Source: Paraburkholderia sediminicola
GTDB lineage: Bacteria; Pseudomonadota; Gammaproteobacteria; Burkholderiales; Burkholderiaceae
Assembly (NCBI RefSeq): GCF_902859805.1
Contig: NZ_CADIKC010000004.1
Coordinates: forward strand, 1 to 64,000
Length of the DNA: 64,000 bases
Direction of reading: 5' to 3'
Position 1 is the first letter of the stretch. Each line of letters begins with the position of its first letter. The notes beneath the pieces were generated by a model. The model made no database searches, was not told the origin of the DNA, and worked only from the letters and a program-made list of their open reading frames with translations. A program made the position numbers and the translations under genes. Positions 44,437 through 52,514 of this stretch are shown one piece after another.

Positions 44437-44895
44437 ATGAAAGCACGCACCTATCGCATCGCAGCTACGGGGATGCTGATCGCAGCATTGCTACCTGTCC
44501 CGGCCGCCCAGGCGCAGCTCGGTAACCTGCTTAATCAGGGCTCGGGTGGTGGGTCGTCCGGTGGCCTCGGGAGCCTCGGCGGCATGGGCAGTGCCTTGTC
44601 AGGCCAGTCATTGACTTCCGGCAGCACCAGCAACGTCGCGGGTGTGCTGGAGTTCTGCATCAAGAACAACTATCTCAGCGGCGGCAGCGCGTCTTCAGTC
44701 AAGGACTCGCTGATGAGCAAACTTCCCGGCGGTTCCAGTTCGGCCTCGACGGACAGCGGCTATACCAGCGGCGCCAAGGGCATTCTGAGCAGCGGCGACG
44801 GCAAGCAACTGGACCTGAGCGGTGGCGGTCTGAAAGAACAGGTCACGAAACAGGTCTGCGACAAGATTCTCGCCCAGGGAAAATCCTTGCTGTGA
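44437..44895 (+). CDS. DUF2501 (YjjA-like) exported protein
   Basis: A 152-residue secreted protein. The signal peptide ends near PAAQAQ, followed by a Gly-Ser-rich segment (about 28-65) and a DUF2501 core: GVLEFCIKNNYLSGGSASSV and a C-terminal VTKQVCDKILAQGKSLL. The two cysteines, one in each half, probably form a disulphide. A GAAGGAG site precedes the ATG. Function is unknown. Confidence 0.85.
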   Translation: MKARTYRIAATGMLIAALLPVPAAQAQLGNLLNQGSGGGSSGGLGSLGGMGSALSGQSLTSGSTSNVAGVLEFCIKNNYLSGGSASSVKDSLMSKLPGGSSSASTDSGYTSGAKGILSSGDGKQLDLSGGGLKEQVTKQVCDKILAQGKSLL

Positions 44896-44899
44896 GCGG

Positions 44900-46132
44900 G
44901 TGTGGAACATGTTGATGCAGAACACGGAATCCGATACGCCCCTCGATCTGCCCACACACAGTTCGCCATGGACCCTCTTCTGCATTTTCCTGCGGCTCGG
45001 CCTGACCTCGTTCGGCGGCCCTGCCGCACATCTTGGCTACTTCCGCGACGAGTTCGTCAAGCGCCGTCGTTGGCTCGACGAACACACGTTTAGCGATCTG
45101 GTCGCGCTGTGCCAGTTTCTGCCGGGTCCCGGCAGCAGCCAGGTCGGTATCGCGATCGGCCGCTTTCGTGGCGGCATCGCGGGGGCGCTCGCGGCCTGGC
45201 TAGGCTTCACGCTGCCGTCAGTGCTGTTGATGGTCGCGTTTGCCTACGGTTTTACCCATCTGGCAGAGGCGAACGGACTTCATCTGCTGCGCGGCCTCAA
45301 GCTTGCAGCGGTAGCTGTCGTTGCACAGGCAGTCTGGTCGATGGGACGTACGCTCTGCCCCGACCGTGCCCGCGTCACGATCGCGGTGGCGTCGGCCATT
45401 GCGGTGATCGTGCTCGGCGCAACCTATGGACAGATCGCATCGATCGTCGTGGCGGGCGTCGCCGGCGCCCTGCTTCTGAAATCGTCGACCGAGGTGCCGC
45501 GCGCACCGCTAGGCATGCCCGGCACGAAGACCGGCGCTGCTATTTGCCTCACCGTTTTCGGGCTGTTGCTGTTCGGCCTGCCCGCCGCGGCCGCCTTGCT
45601 GCATGCGTATCCACTCGACCTGTTCGCGGCGTTCTACCGGGTCGGCTCGCTGGTGTTCGGCGGCGGCCATGTCGTGCTGCCTTTGCTCGAAGCGGTCGTC
45701 GTGCCGCGCGGCTGGCTCTCGACCAATTCTTTCATGGCCGGCTACGGTGCAGCCCAGGCGATACCGGGGCCGCTGTTCACTTTCGCGGCGTTTCTAGGCG
45801 CCGCCAGCACCGGTTATCCGGCGGGTATAACCGGCGCGCTGATCGCCACTGTCGCAATTTTTCTGCCGTCGTTTCTACTGGTCGGCGCCGCGTTGCCGCT
45901 GTGGGGCGAACTGCGGGCATTCGCTTCGATGCGCCGGGCGATGGCCGGCATCAACGCTGCCGTGGTCGGCATTCTGCTCGCCGCGCTCTACGATCCCGTA
46001 TGGACCAGCGCGGTGCACAGTGGGCGCGATTTCGCGCTGGTTATCGTGGCGCTCGCGTTGCTCGGCTGGTGGCGCCTTCCTTCATGGGCCGTGGTGCTGC
46101 TCACGGCGCTGCTCGCGTGGTGGGTCGTCTGA
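44900..46132 (+). CDS. chrA: Chromate transporter, CHR family (ChrA-like)
   Basis: A 410-residue (or slightly shorter) two-domain CHR protein. Both halves carry the family signature: FLRLGLTSFGGPAAHLGYFR with LCQFLPGPGSSQVGIAIG in the first, and FYRVGSLVFGGGHVVLPLLE with QAIPGPLFTFAAFLGA in the second. About 10-12 membrane helices are expected. It exports chromate across the inner membrane. GTG at 44900 is the first start; ATG at 44909 or 44915 is equally plausible. No chrB regulator is adjacent. Confidence 0.9.
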   Translation: MWNMLMQNTESDTPLDLPTHSSPWTLFCIFLRLGLTSFGGPAAHLGYFRDEFVKRRRWLDEHTFSDLVALCQFLPGPGSSQVGIAIGRFRGGIAGALAAWLGFTLPSVLLMVAFAYGFTHLAEANGLHLLRGLKLAAVAVVAQAVWSMGRTLCPDRARVTIAVASAIAVIVLGATYGQIASIVVAGVAGALLLKSSTEVPRAPLGMPGTKTGAAICLTVFGLLLFGLPAAAALLHAYPLDLFAAFYRVGSLVFGGGHVVLPLLEAVVVPRGWLSTNSFMAGYGAAQAIPGPLFTFAAFLGAASTGYPAGITGALIATVAIFLPSFLLVGAALPLWGELRAFASMRRAMAGINAAVVGILLAALYDPVWTSAVHSGRDFALVIVALALLGWWRLPSWAVVLLTALLAWWVV

Positions 46133-46359
46133 GTCCTCGTCCACCATCATTACCGGCGTGAACCGGTGGAAAAAACGCGGATGCATCGACCTCAGGCGCG
46201 AAATCTGCTGCTCGATAGACCCGTTGATCGCATAGGCCGGATTCGCCCTGCTGCAGGCCGGTTCAGGCACGCGACTTCAACGGCCCAAACGGGGCGACCG
46301 GTAACGCTTTCCCTAGCAGGCAAGCGGGTCCCGTCCGTCGAACGAAAAGGAGAAAAACG

Positions 46360-46530
46360 ATGACCCTGCTCATTTATCTCGTAGGTTGGATCATTCTGAT
46401 AGGCGGCGTGGCGTGGGGACTGATGGCGCTGCATGTTGCACAACATACGATCGCGATCGTCGCGGTCATCATGCTCGGCCTTGCGGTGATCACGGGCGCC
46501 ACGCGGGCCCGTAACCGCGACCGGTCGTAG
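46360..46530 (+). CDS. Small membrane protein, 56 residues
   Basis: ATG at 46360 with a strong AAAGGAG site opens a frame reading MTLLIYLVGWIILIGGVAWG, then a short hydrophilic turn (ALHVAQHT), a second hydrophobic helix (IAIVAVIMLGLAVITG) and a basic end (ATRARNRDRS). Two membrane helices with a positive cytoplasmic tail are predicted. There is no known family. It stands alone between chrA and the iron-sensing locus. Confidence 0.7.
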   Translation: MTLLIYLVGWIILIGGVAWGLMALHVAQHTIAIVAVIMLGLAVITGATRARNRDRS

Positions 46531-46573
46531 CGCCGTGCACGGTCTCATTCCCGCCTTACATTTTGTCATGCTA

Positions 46574-46593
46574 TGATGCGAATCATTCTCATT
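46574..46593 (+). promoter_or_regulatory. Fur-box-like site upstream of FecI-type sigma gene
   Basis: TGATGCGAATCATTCTCATT resembles Fur-binding sequence (GATAATGATAATCATTATC), with the typical GCGAATCATTCTCATT form seen before iron-starvation sigma factor genes in Burkholderia and Pseudomonas. It lies 44 bp before the start codon, overlapping the likely promoter. Iron-dependent repression of the locus is expected. Confidence 0.65.
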
Positions 46594-46636
46594 TACAAAG
46601 ACGCCGCATCCATCGATCCGGCGCGTCCGGTAGGCC

Positions 46637-47149
46637 ATGGCGGCAAACGAATCGGCTCTGCATCACGAGATGCAGGCGCTCTACAGCAATCATCACGGCT
46701 GGCTCCACGCATGGCTGCGTAAGAAGCTCGGCTGCGCGCATCGTGCGGCCGACCTTGCGCACGACACCTTCGTTCGTCTGCTCGCCCGCGATGAACCGCT
46801 CGCCCTGGAAGAACCGCGTGCGTTCCTGACGACCGTCGCGCAACGCGTGATAGCCAACTACTGGCGTCGCGAGCAGATCGAGCGCGCTTATCTGGAAGCA
46901 TTGGCGCTCGCCCCCGAAAGTTTTGCGCCCTCACCGGAAGACCGCGCGCTGCTTCTTGAAGCGCTGTGTGAAATCGACAGTCTGCTGGAACGGCTGCCGG
47001 TCGCCGTCAAGCGTGCGTTTCTGCTCGCCCAACTCGACGGCTTGAGCCATGCCGAGATCGCCGCGCAACTGAAGCTGTCCGTCTCGACCGTGAAACGCCA
47101 TCTGGTGCGCGCCGGCGCGCAGTGCTTTTTTGCACTCAGCGCGGCCTGA
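46637..47149 (+). CDS. FecI-family ECF sigma factor
   Basis: A 170-residue ECF sigma factor. Region 2 reads [37 protein letters not shown] and [20 protein letters not shown]; region 4 reads [20 protein letters not shown] and [20 protein letters not shown]. It directs RNA polymerase to the downstream TonB-receptor promoter when released by FecR signalling. Twelve bases separate it from the FecR-type gene. Confidence 0.92.
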   Translation: MAANESALHHEMQALYSNHHGWLHAWLRKKLGCAHRAADLAHDTFVRLLARDEPLALEEPRAFLTTVAQRVIANYWRREQIERAYLEALALAPESFAPSPEDRALLLEALCEIDSLLERLPVAVKRAFLLAQLDGLSHAEIAAQLKLSVSTVKRHLVRAGAQCFFALSAA

Positions 47150-47160
47150 CGGATCGACAG

Positions 47161-48165
47161 ATGAACGCGAGCGCGCGACCCGATATTCCGCAGCACATCG
47201 CCCTGCGCGCCGTAGAGTGGTGGATGGAACTGCAATCCGGCGCGACCACGCGCGCGCAGCAACTCGCGCTGACGCGCTGGCGCGCGGAGCATCCCGATCA
47301 TGAGCGTGCCTGGCAACACATCTGCAGCGTCAGCAGCCGCTTCCGGGGCCTCGCTGAAACCGGCGAGGGCAACGCAGGCGCAGGTCGCGCGGCGGCCGCA
47401 CGCGCTGCGCTGACGCGTCCCGGCTCGGCGAAGCGCCGCGCAAGTGTCAAAGTCCTCGCGACGCTGCTGTTCGCCGGCGGCGCGACATGGATTGCCGGTG
47501 AACACGTGCCGTGGCGCGCATGGAACGCGGATGCGCGCACGGCGCTCGGTGAACGCCGCACCATGACGCTTGCCGACGGCACCCGCCTGACACTGAACAC
47601 TGACAGCGCTGTCGATATCCGTTTCAGCAATGCCGAGCGCCGCGTGCACCTGATCCAAGGTGAAATCATGATCGCGACCGGTCACAGCGAGCGTGAGCGG
47701 CGGCCCTTCATCGTCGAGACCGCGCAAGGCAGTTTGCAGCCGTTGGGCACACGCTTCGCCGTCAGACAACAGAGTGCGCTCTGCCGCCTCGATGTGTTCG
47801 AAGGCGCCGTGCGGATCAATCCATTCGACGCGCCCGGTCTCGCGCCGGTCGTCCATGCCGGCCAACGCGCCCGCTTTACACGTGATGACATCAGCGCGGT
47901 CGAACCAATCAACGAGAACGATGCAGCATGGACGGATGGCCTGATCGTCGCGAGCGGCATGCGGCTCGGCGACTTCGTGAACGAGCTCGACCGTTACCGC
48001 GCGGGGCATCTGAGCTGCGATCCCTCTGTGGCCGGTTTGCGGCTTTCGGGCACCTTCCCGCTCGCCGACACCGACCTCGTGCTCGACACCCTGGCGAGAA
48101 CCTTGCCGGTTCAGGTCGTATTCATCACACGCTACTGGGGCACCGTGCGCGCGGCTCGCTCTTAA
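47161..48165 (+). CDS. FecR-family transmembrane sigma-factor regulator
   Basis: A 334-residue protein. The N-terminal DUF4880-type cytoplasmic domain ([20 protein letters not shown]) is followed by one membrane helix (about 100-117, [18 protein letters not shown]). The periplasmic FecR domain has [34 protein letters not shown] and [19 protein letters not shown]. It relays the ligand-bound TonB receptor signal to the sigma factor. ATG at 47161 is chosen over upstream in-frame starts that lie inside the sigma gene. Confidence 0.92.
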   Translation: MNASARPDIPQHIALRAVEWWMELQSGATTRAQQLALTRWRAEHPDHERAWQHICSVSSRFRGLAETGEGNAGAGRAAAARAALTRPGSAKRRASVKVLATLLFAGGATWIAGEHVPWRAWNADARTALGERRTMTLADGTRLTLNTDSAVDIRFSNAERRVHLIQGEIMIATGHSERERRPFIVETAQGSLQPLGTRFAVRQQSALCRLDVFEGAVRINPFDAPGLAPVVHAGQRARFTRDDISAVEPINENDAAWTDGLIVASGMRLGDFVNELDRYRAGHLSCDPSVAGLRLSGTFPLADTDLVLDTLARTLPVQVVFITRYWGTVRAARS

Positions 48166-48281
48166 AACCGGCTTGCGCTACCGGCGCCGAAATTTTTTCG
48201 TCTGTTGTGAGCTGTTTTCGAATCTCGCGTGACAAGGGAGATGAGAGCAACACATCGTCTACCTTCCTGCGAGCTTTGAAC

Positions 48282-50783
48282 ATGGGACAGCATCGAAAGA
48301 CCGGCGCCGGCAATGGCAGCCGTAGCAGCCGTGGCGCGTTGCGCGGGCGACAGCCGGCACACTTCGCGCGGCATATTGCAACGGCCGCTCTGATCTCGGC
48401 GGGACTGCCGTTCAATATCGCGCTGGCCGCCGATGCGCCATCCGCTTCGGCAGCGTCGCCGCGCAAGAGCTACGACATCCCGGCTGGTCCGCTAGAAGCC
48501 GCGCTCAATCGCTTCGGACGCGAGAGCGGACTGCTGCTGTCGTTTCCAGCGGCGCTGACGGACGGCCGCACGAGTGAGGGTCTGCGCGGCGAGTACGGCA
48601 TAGGGGACGGCTTCGATCGAATCCTGCGTGGCACGGGGCTCGTCGCGGTGCAGCAGTCCAATGGCAGCTATACGCTGGTGCAGCGCGTTGAGCCGTCGGC
48701 GGACACTGGCAACGGGAGCGGCCCCACCCTCCCCGCCGTGACCGTCAGTTCGTCGACCGTGAAAGCCGGCAGCTACCGCCCACCTGTCGACGCAGTGGTG
48801 ACGCGTTCGGATACGCCGGTGCTCGACACGGCGCAGGCCGTCAATATCGTGCCGGCCCAGGTATTGCACGATCAGCGTCCGCGCAATCTGGACGATGCGC
48901 TCGCGAACGTGAGCGGGATCGTACAAGGCAATACGCTGGCCGGCACCCAGGACACCTTGCTCAAGCGCGGCTTTGGCGGCAATCGCGACGGTTCGATCAT
49001 GCACAACGGCATGCCGCTCGTGCAGGGACGCGCGCTGAACGCAGCCGCCGATAGTGTCGAAGTACTCAAAGGCCCGACTTCGTTGCTGTACGGAATCATG
49101 GATCCGGGCGGCGTTGTCAACGTGGTGAGCAAGCAACCCTTGCTCAAACCGTATCACGCGATCTCCGTGCTCGGCTCGACCTACGGGCATGGCCGCAATG
49201 GAGCCGGCGCGACGTTCGATACGACCGGGCCGATCGGCGACTCCGGCCTCGCCTACCGGCTGGTCGTCGATCAGACCGACGAACAATACTGGCGCAACTT
49301 CGGCGAACATCGCGAGACACTCGTGGCACCGTCGCTCGCTTGGTATGGGCGCGATACGCAGGTGGTGGTGTCGTACGAATATCGAAAGTTTCTCTATCCG
49401 TTCGACCGCGGCACAGCGCTCGACCCAAAGACCAACAAGCCGCTCGCCATCTCGAGCCGCGAACGTCTCGACGAACCGTTCAACGAAATGGACGGCGAAT
49501 CGAACCTCGCACAGATCAGCGTCGACCATCAGATCAACGCCAACTGGAAGGCGCACTTCGGCTACAGCTACAACCGCGAGACCTACGATGCGGGACAGTT
49601 ACGCGTGCAAGGGATCAACAGCACGACCGGCGCCGTGTCGCGCAGCAACGATGCGACGCATGGCGCGCTCAGCACGGACAGCTACGCGATCGCCTATGTG
49701 GACGGCCATTTCGACATTGCCGGTTTGCGCAACGATTTGCAGGTCGGTGTCGACGACGAATACCGCCGCATCTATCGCAAAGATCTGCTGCGCCAGGCCA
49801 CGAAATATCCGTTCAACTATTTCCATCCGGTCTACGGGCTGGAGAGTCCGTCGACCACGGTGTCGGCGAGCGACAGCGATCAGACCGACACGCTGCACGA
49901 CCGCTCGCTCTTCTTCCAGGACAGTTTGCACCTCACCGACAAATGGATTCTGATCGGCGGCGCGCGCTTTCTAAGCTACAACCAGATTGCGGGAAAGGGC
50001 CGGCCCTTTGTCGTCAATACGGACATTAACGGCACCAAATGGCTGCCGCGCGCGGGCGTAGTTTACAAATGGACCGACACGGTGTCGCTCTACGGCAGCT
50101 ATACGCAGTCGCTCAAACCCACTTCGACAATCGCGCCGCTGTCTTCGGGCGTCGTGATCGATTCATCGGTGCTGCCTGAGGAAGCCACTTCGTGGGAGCT
50201 CGGCGCCAAAGTGGCGATGCCCAACGGCCTGAGCGGCACGCTGGCGTTGTTCAATATCGACAAAAAGAACGTGCTGGTCCAGCAGTACAACGACGCCACC
50301 AAGCAGACCGACTGGCGTACGGCGGGCAAAGCGCGTTCGCGCGGCGTGGAACTCGACGTGGCCGGCCAGATCGGGCAGCACTGGAGCCTGATCGCGAGCT
50401 ACGCGTACATCGACGCGAAGACCACAGAGGACCCGCTTTACGCCGGCAAGCGTTTATGGAATGCGCCGCAGAATACCGCATCGCTTGCGGCCGTGTACGA
50501 CTTCGGCACGATCTTCGGCGGCGATCAGTTGCGAGTCGGCGCCGGCGCGCATTACGTCGGCCCGCGCCCGGGCGATTCGGCCAACAGCTTTACGCTACCG
50601 GCTTACACCGTCGCCGACGCTTTCGCCACGTACGAGACGAAACTTGGCAATCGGCATCTGTCGTTCCAGCTCAACGTGAAAAATCTGTTCAACAAGACCT
50701 ATTACCCGTCGAGCGTGAACAAGTATTTCGTATCGGTTGGCGACGCACGTCAGGTCTCTTTACTATCGACGCTCGAGTTCTAG
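48282..50783 (+). CDS. TonB-dependent siderophore receptor with N-terminal signalling (STN) domain
   Basis: An 833-residue outer-membrane receptor. A long signal segment is followed by an STN domain (YDIPAGPLEAALNRFGRESG, LLLSFPAALTDGRTSEGLRG), a plug (VNIVPAQVLHDQRPRNLDDA, VEVLKGPTSLLYGIMDPGGV) and a 22-strand barrel ending in LLSTLEF. The STN domain fits transcriptional signalling through FecR. Overall pattern resembles ferric hydroxamate or pyoverdine-type receptors; the ligand cannot be fixed. ATG at 48282 is the first start after the FecR gene, with a weak site upstream. Confidence 0.93.
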   Translation: MGQHRKTGAGNGSRSSRGALRGRQPAHFARHIATAALISAGLPFNIALAADAPSASAASPRKSYDIPAGPLEAALNRFGRESGLLLSFPAALTDGRTSEGLRGEYGIGDGFDRILRGTGLVAVQQSNGSYTLVQRVEPSADTGNGSGPTLPAVTVSSSTVKAGSYRPPVDAVVTRSDTPVLDTAQAVNIVPAQVLHDQRPRNLDDALANVSGIVQGNTLAGTQDTLLKRGFGGNRDGSIMHNGMPLVQGRALNAAADSVEVLKGPTSLLYGIMDPGGVVNVVSKQPLLKPYHAISVLGSTYGHGRNGAGATFDTTGPIGDSGLAYRLVVDQTDEQYWRNFGEHRETLVAPSLAWYGRDTQVVVSYEYRKFLYPFDRGTALDPKTNKPLAISSRERLDEPFNEMDGESNLAQISVDHQINANWKAHFGYSYNRETYDAGQLRVQGINSTTGAVSRSNDATHGALSTDSYAIAYVDGHFDIAGLRNDLQVGVDDEYRRIYRKDLLRQATKYPFNYFHPVYGLESPSTTVSASDSDQTDTLHDRSLFFQDSLHLTDKWILIGGARFLSYNQIAGKGRPFVVNTDINGTKWLPRAGVVYKWTDTVSLYGSYTQSLKPTSTIAPLSSGVVIDSSVLPEEATSWELGAKVAMPNGLSGTLALFNIDKKNVLVQQYNDATKQTDWRTAGKARSRGVELDVAGQIGQHWSLIASYAYIDAKTTEDPLYAGKRLWNAPQNTASLAAVYDFGTIFGGDQLRVGAGAHYVGPRPGDSANSFTLPAYTVADAFATYETKLGNRHLSFQLNVKNLFNKTYYPSSVNKYFVSVGDARQVSLLSTLEF

Positions 50784-50851
50784 GCCACGCCGACATCGCG
50801 CCTCACACGCAATACACGCATTCACTTGATCGGCACGGGACAGGAATCGTC

Positions 50852-51613
50852 ATGAAACATCAGAATCACCGCGCTGAACAAAGCTCAGCGCCCAAACGTA
50901 AACGCCGGACATTTCTCACCGCAGCAGCGGGCCTTGGCGCCCTGCTGGCTGTCACGACACCTGCGGCGCGCGCGACAACGAGCGGCCCACGCACGGGCAA
51001 GAAGATCGTGATGGTCGTGCAACTCAACGGACCGAGCCTGGCTATCGACCAAAAGATCGCGGCACACCTGGAAGCGCGAGGTTATAACGTGCGCATGCTG
51101 GACCAGGCACAACCGCCGGAGGTAGTTGGCGACGCGGATCTCGTCGTCATTTCATCCACGGTCTCATCGAAACAGGTCGTGGGAGGCTGGCGCTACCTGG
51201 CCAAACCGTTGTTGACATGGGAGAACGATTTACTTGACGACTTCGCGATGACGGGCAAGCGTCACGACGTCGATTTCGGCGAAGCGGAGAAGGAGCGTTA
51301 CTTGTGGCTGGTCAACGCACCGCACCCGATCGCGGCTGGTTTGCCGGCAGGCGTAACGAACGTCTATGTCAAACAGGCCGCGATGAGTTGGGGCAAACCA
51401 GGCTTGGGCGCAACGACGATTGCAACGCTGTATGGCCAACCGGAAAAGGCGGCGATCTTCGCGTACGAGAAAGGCGCGACGATGGACTACGAATCACTGG
51501 CCCCCGCGCGCCGCGTGATGTTTTTCCTGAACAACGACACCTTCACCAACTTGTCGCCGACGGGAAACAACCTCTTCGACGCAGCAGTGGACTGGGCGAC
51601 CGGCCTAAGTTGA
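50852..51613 (+). CDS. Tat-exported protein of unknown function, linked to TonB receptor
   Basis: A 253-residue protein with a twin-arginine-like signal (KRKRRTFLTAAAGLGALLAV ending ARA). The mature part begins KKIVMVVQLNGPSLAIDQKI with a Rossmann-like alternation, and DLVVISSTVSSKQVVGGWRY recalls ThuA/class I GATase-like folds. The segment ERYLWLVNAPHPIAAGLPAG resembles a motif seen in such carbohydrate-linked proteins. It follows the receptor by 68 bp on the same strand, so a role in handling the imported ligand or iron is possible. No specific function can be assigned. Confidence 0.65.
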   Translation: MKHQNHRAEQSSAPKRKRRTFLTAAAGLGALLAVTTPAARATTSGPRTGKKIVMVVQLNGPSLAIDQKIAAHLEARGYNVRMLDQAQPPEVVGDADLVVISSTVSSKQVVGGWRYLAKPLLTWENDLLDDFAMTGKRHDVDFGEAEKERYLWLVNAPHPIAAGLPAGVTNVYVKQAAMSWGKPGLGATTIATLYGQPEKAAIFAYEKGATMDYESLAPARRVMFFLNNDTFTNLSPTGNNLFDAAVDWATGLS

Positions 51614-51938
51614 AGAACAAAAACCAAAGCGCCGGAAAAAACGAGCACAAAACCGCACAACCGGTTTTACGAACGCCTCTTCGGCGCGCGCAGCGCCGCC
51701 GGAAGCATGACACGCTTGTCACAAGCAGGCGCACGGGCACGAACCCAGATTCCAGATGCACCACTACCCGTAGCAGACCATGGTGCCCACTTAGCAGGAG
51801 TGGTTTGAGCCGCTTTCTTTTGCCTACTTTTCTTTGCGGCAAGCAAAGAAAAGTAGGTGCCGCCCCGCACAGGGGCAACGCTAATAGACCAATAACAAAT
51901 CAAGGAAAGGCCAACACCGCAGAAGTCCGGACACAACA
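51614..51938. other. Intergenic region with long hairpin
   Basis: About 325 bp between convergent genes. Its main feature is the hairpin at 51823-51857. The rest has no supported gene. Confidence 0.5.
51823..51857. repeat. Palindromic repeat / hairpin terminator
   Basis: CCTACTTTTCTTTGC (51823-51837) and GCAAAGAAAAGTAGG (51843-51857) make a perfect 15-bp stem with a 5-base loop. This palindrome type is familiar as a dispersed intergenic element in Burkholderia genomes. Between convergent genes it probably terminates transcription from both sides. Confidence 0.65.
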
Positions 51939-52229
51939 TCAATTAGAAGCCGCAGCAGCCTGATCAGCCACAGAAGCCCCAGCAGTCTTCAAAGCGCCAG
52001 CGCCATCGTCACCATGCTGAATAGCATAAATCTCCCGATTCCGGGCAATCTCCTTAGCCGTAGGCGGATAGTCATTATTAGACGTAGGCACGACCCCTTC
52101 AGCCTGAGCCTGCTTCAACTGAGCAATAACATCAGCCCTGGTCAACCCTGACGGATTTGATTGAGCAAACGCAGTAGCCCCAAACGGCAGGCTAAGAGCA
52201 GCAACAGCAATAGCGGTAAGTAATTTCAT
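51939..52229 (-). CDS. DUF4148 domain exported protein
   Basis: A 96-residue secreted protein. The signal peptide MKLLTAIAVAALSLPFGATA ends at AFAQ; the mature part has the DUF4148 core LTRADVIAQLKQAQAEGVVP, TSNNDYPPTAKEIARNREIY. Small DUF4148 proteins are abundant in Burkholderiaceae; function is unknown. The coding DNA is visibly less GC-rich at third positions than neighbouring genes. It is divergent from the RND efflux operon. Confidence 0.88.
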   Translation of the reverse strand: MKLLTAIAVAALSLPFGATAFAQSNPSGLTRADVIAQLKQAQAEGVVPTSNNDYPPTAKEIARNREIYAIQHGDDGAGALKTAGASVADQAAAASN

Positions 52230-52316
52230 GATGTCTCTCCGATGAAGTGCAAGAAGTGAGTGGCTTGAACCACGCTTCCCATTCTTGTCATTTCAGCTGT
52301 CGGAGCACTGACCCGG

Positions 52317-52391
52317 AGATTACCGTTCTGTTATCTACACACCGGGCCTGACCGCAAACCCAAAAACGCCGAGATAACAGAACGGTAATCT
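52317..52391. promoter_or_regulatory. Inverted-repeat operator of the RND efflux operon
   Basis: AGATTACCGTTCTGTTATC at 52317-52335 recurs as its exact reverse complement at 52373-52391. Each arm contains ATTAC-N6-GTTAT. The pattern matches ATTAC-N6-GTAAT at 60902-60917 before the response-regulator gene, so both are probable binding sites of that regulator. The spacer of 37 bp and the distance of 124 bp to the pump start fit a promoter-proximal operator. Confidence 0.65.
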
Positions 52392-52514
52392 ACCGGACCA
52401 CACCCGGTAAGTGCCCAACCCCCACACTCCTGACCAACGAAGAAGCCCGCGCCCCGCGCTACCAGACGCGTCGGAAACCGCGCGCCTCCCTCTGCCTCTT
52501 TTCAGGAAAACGTC

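Noticed and set aside
46888..48009. 373-codon leftward open frame
   Set aside because: It is antisense to the sigma factor and FecR genes, which have clear domains on the other strand.
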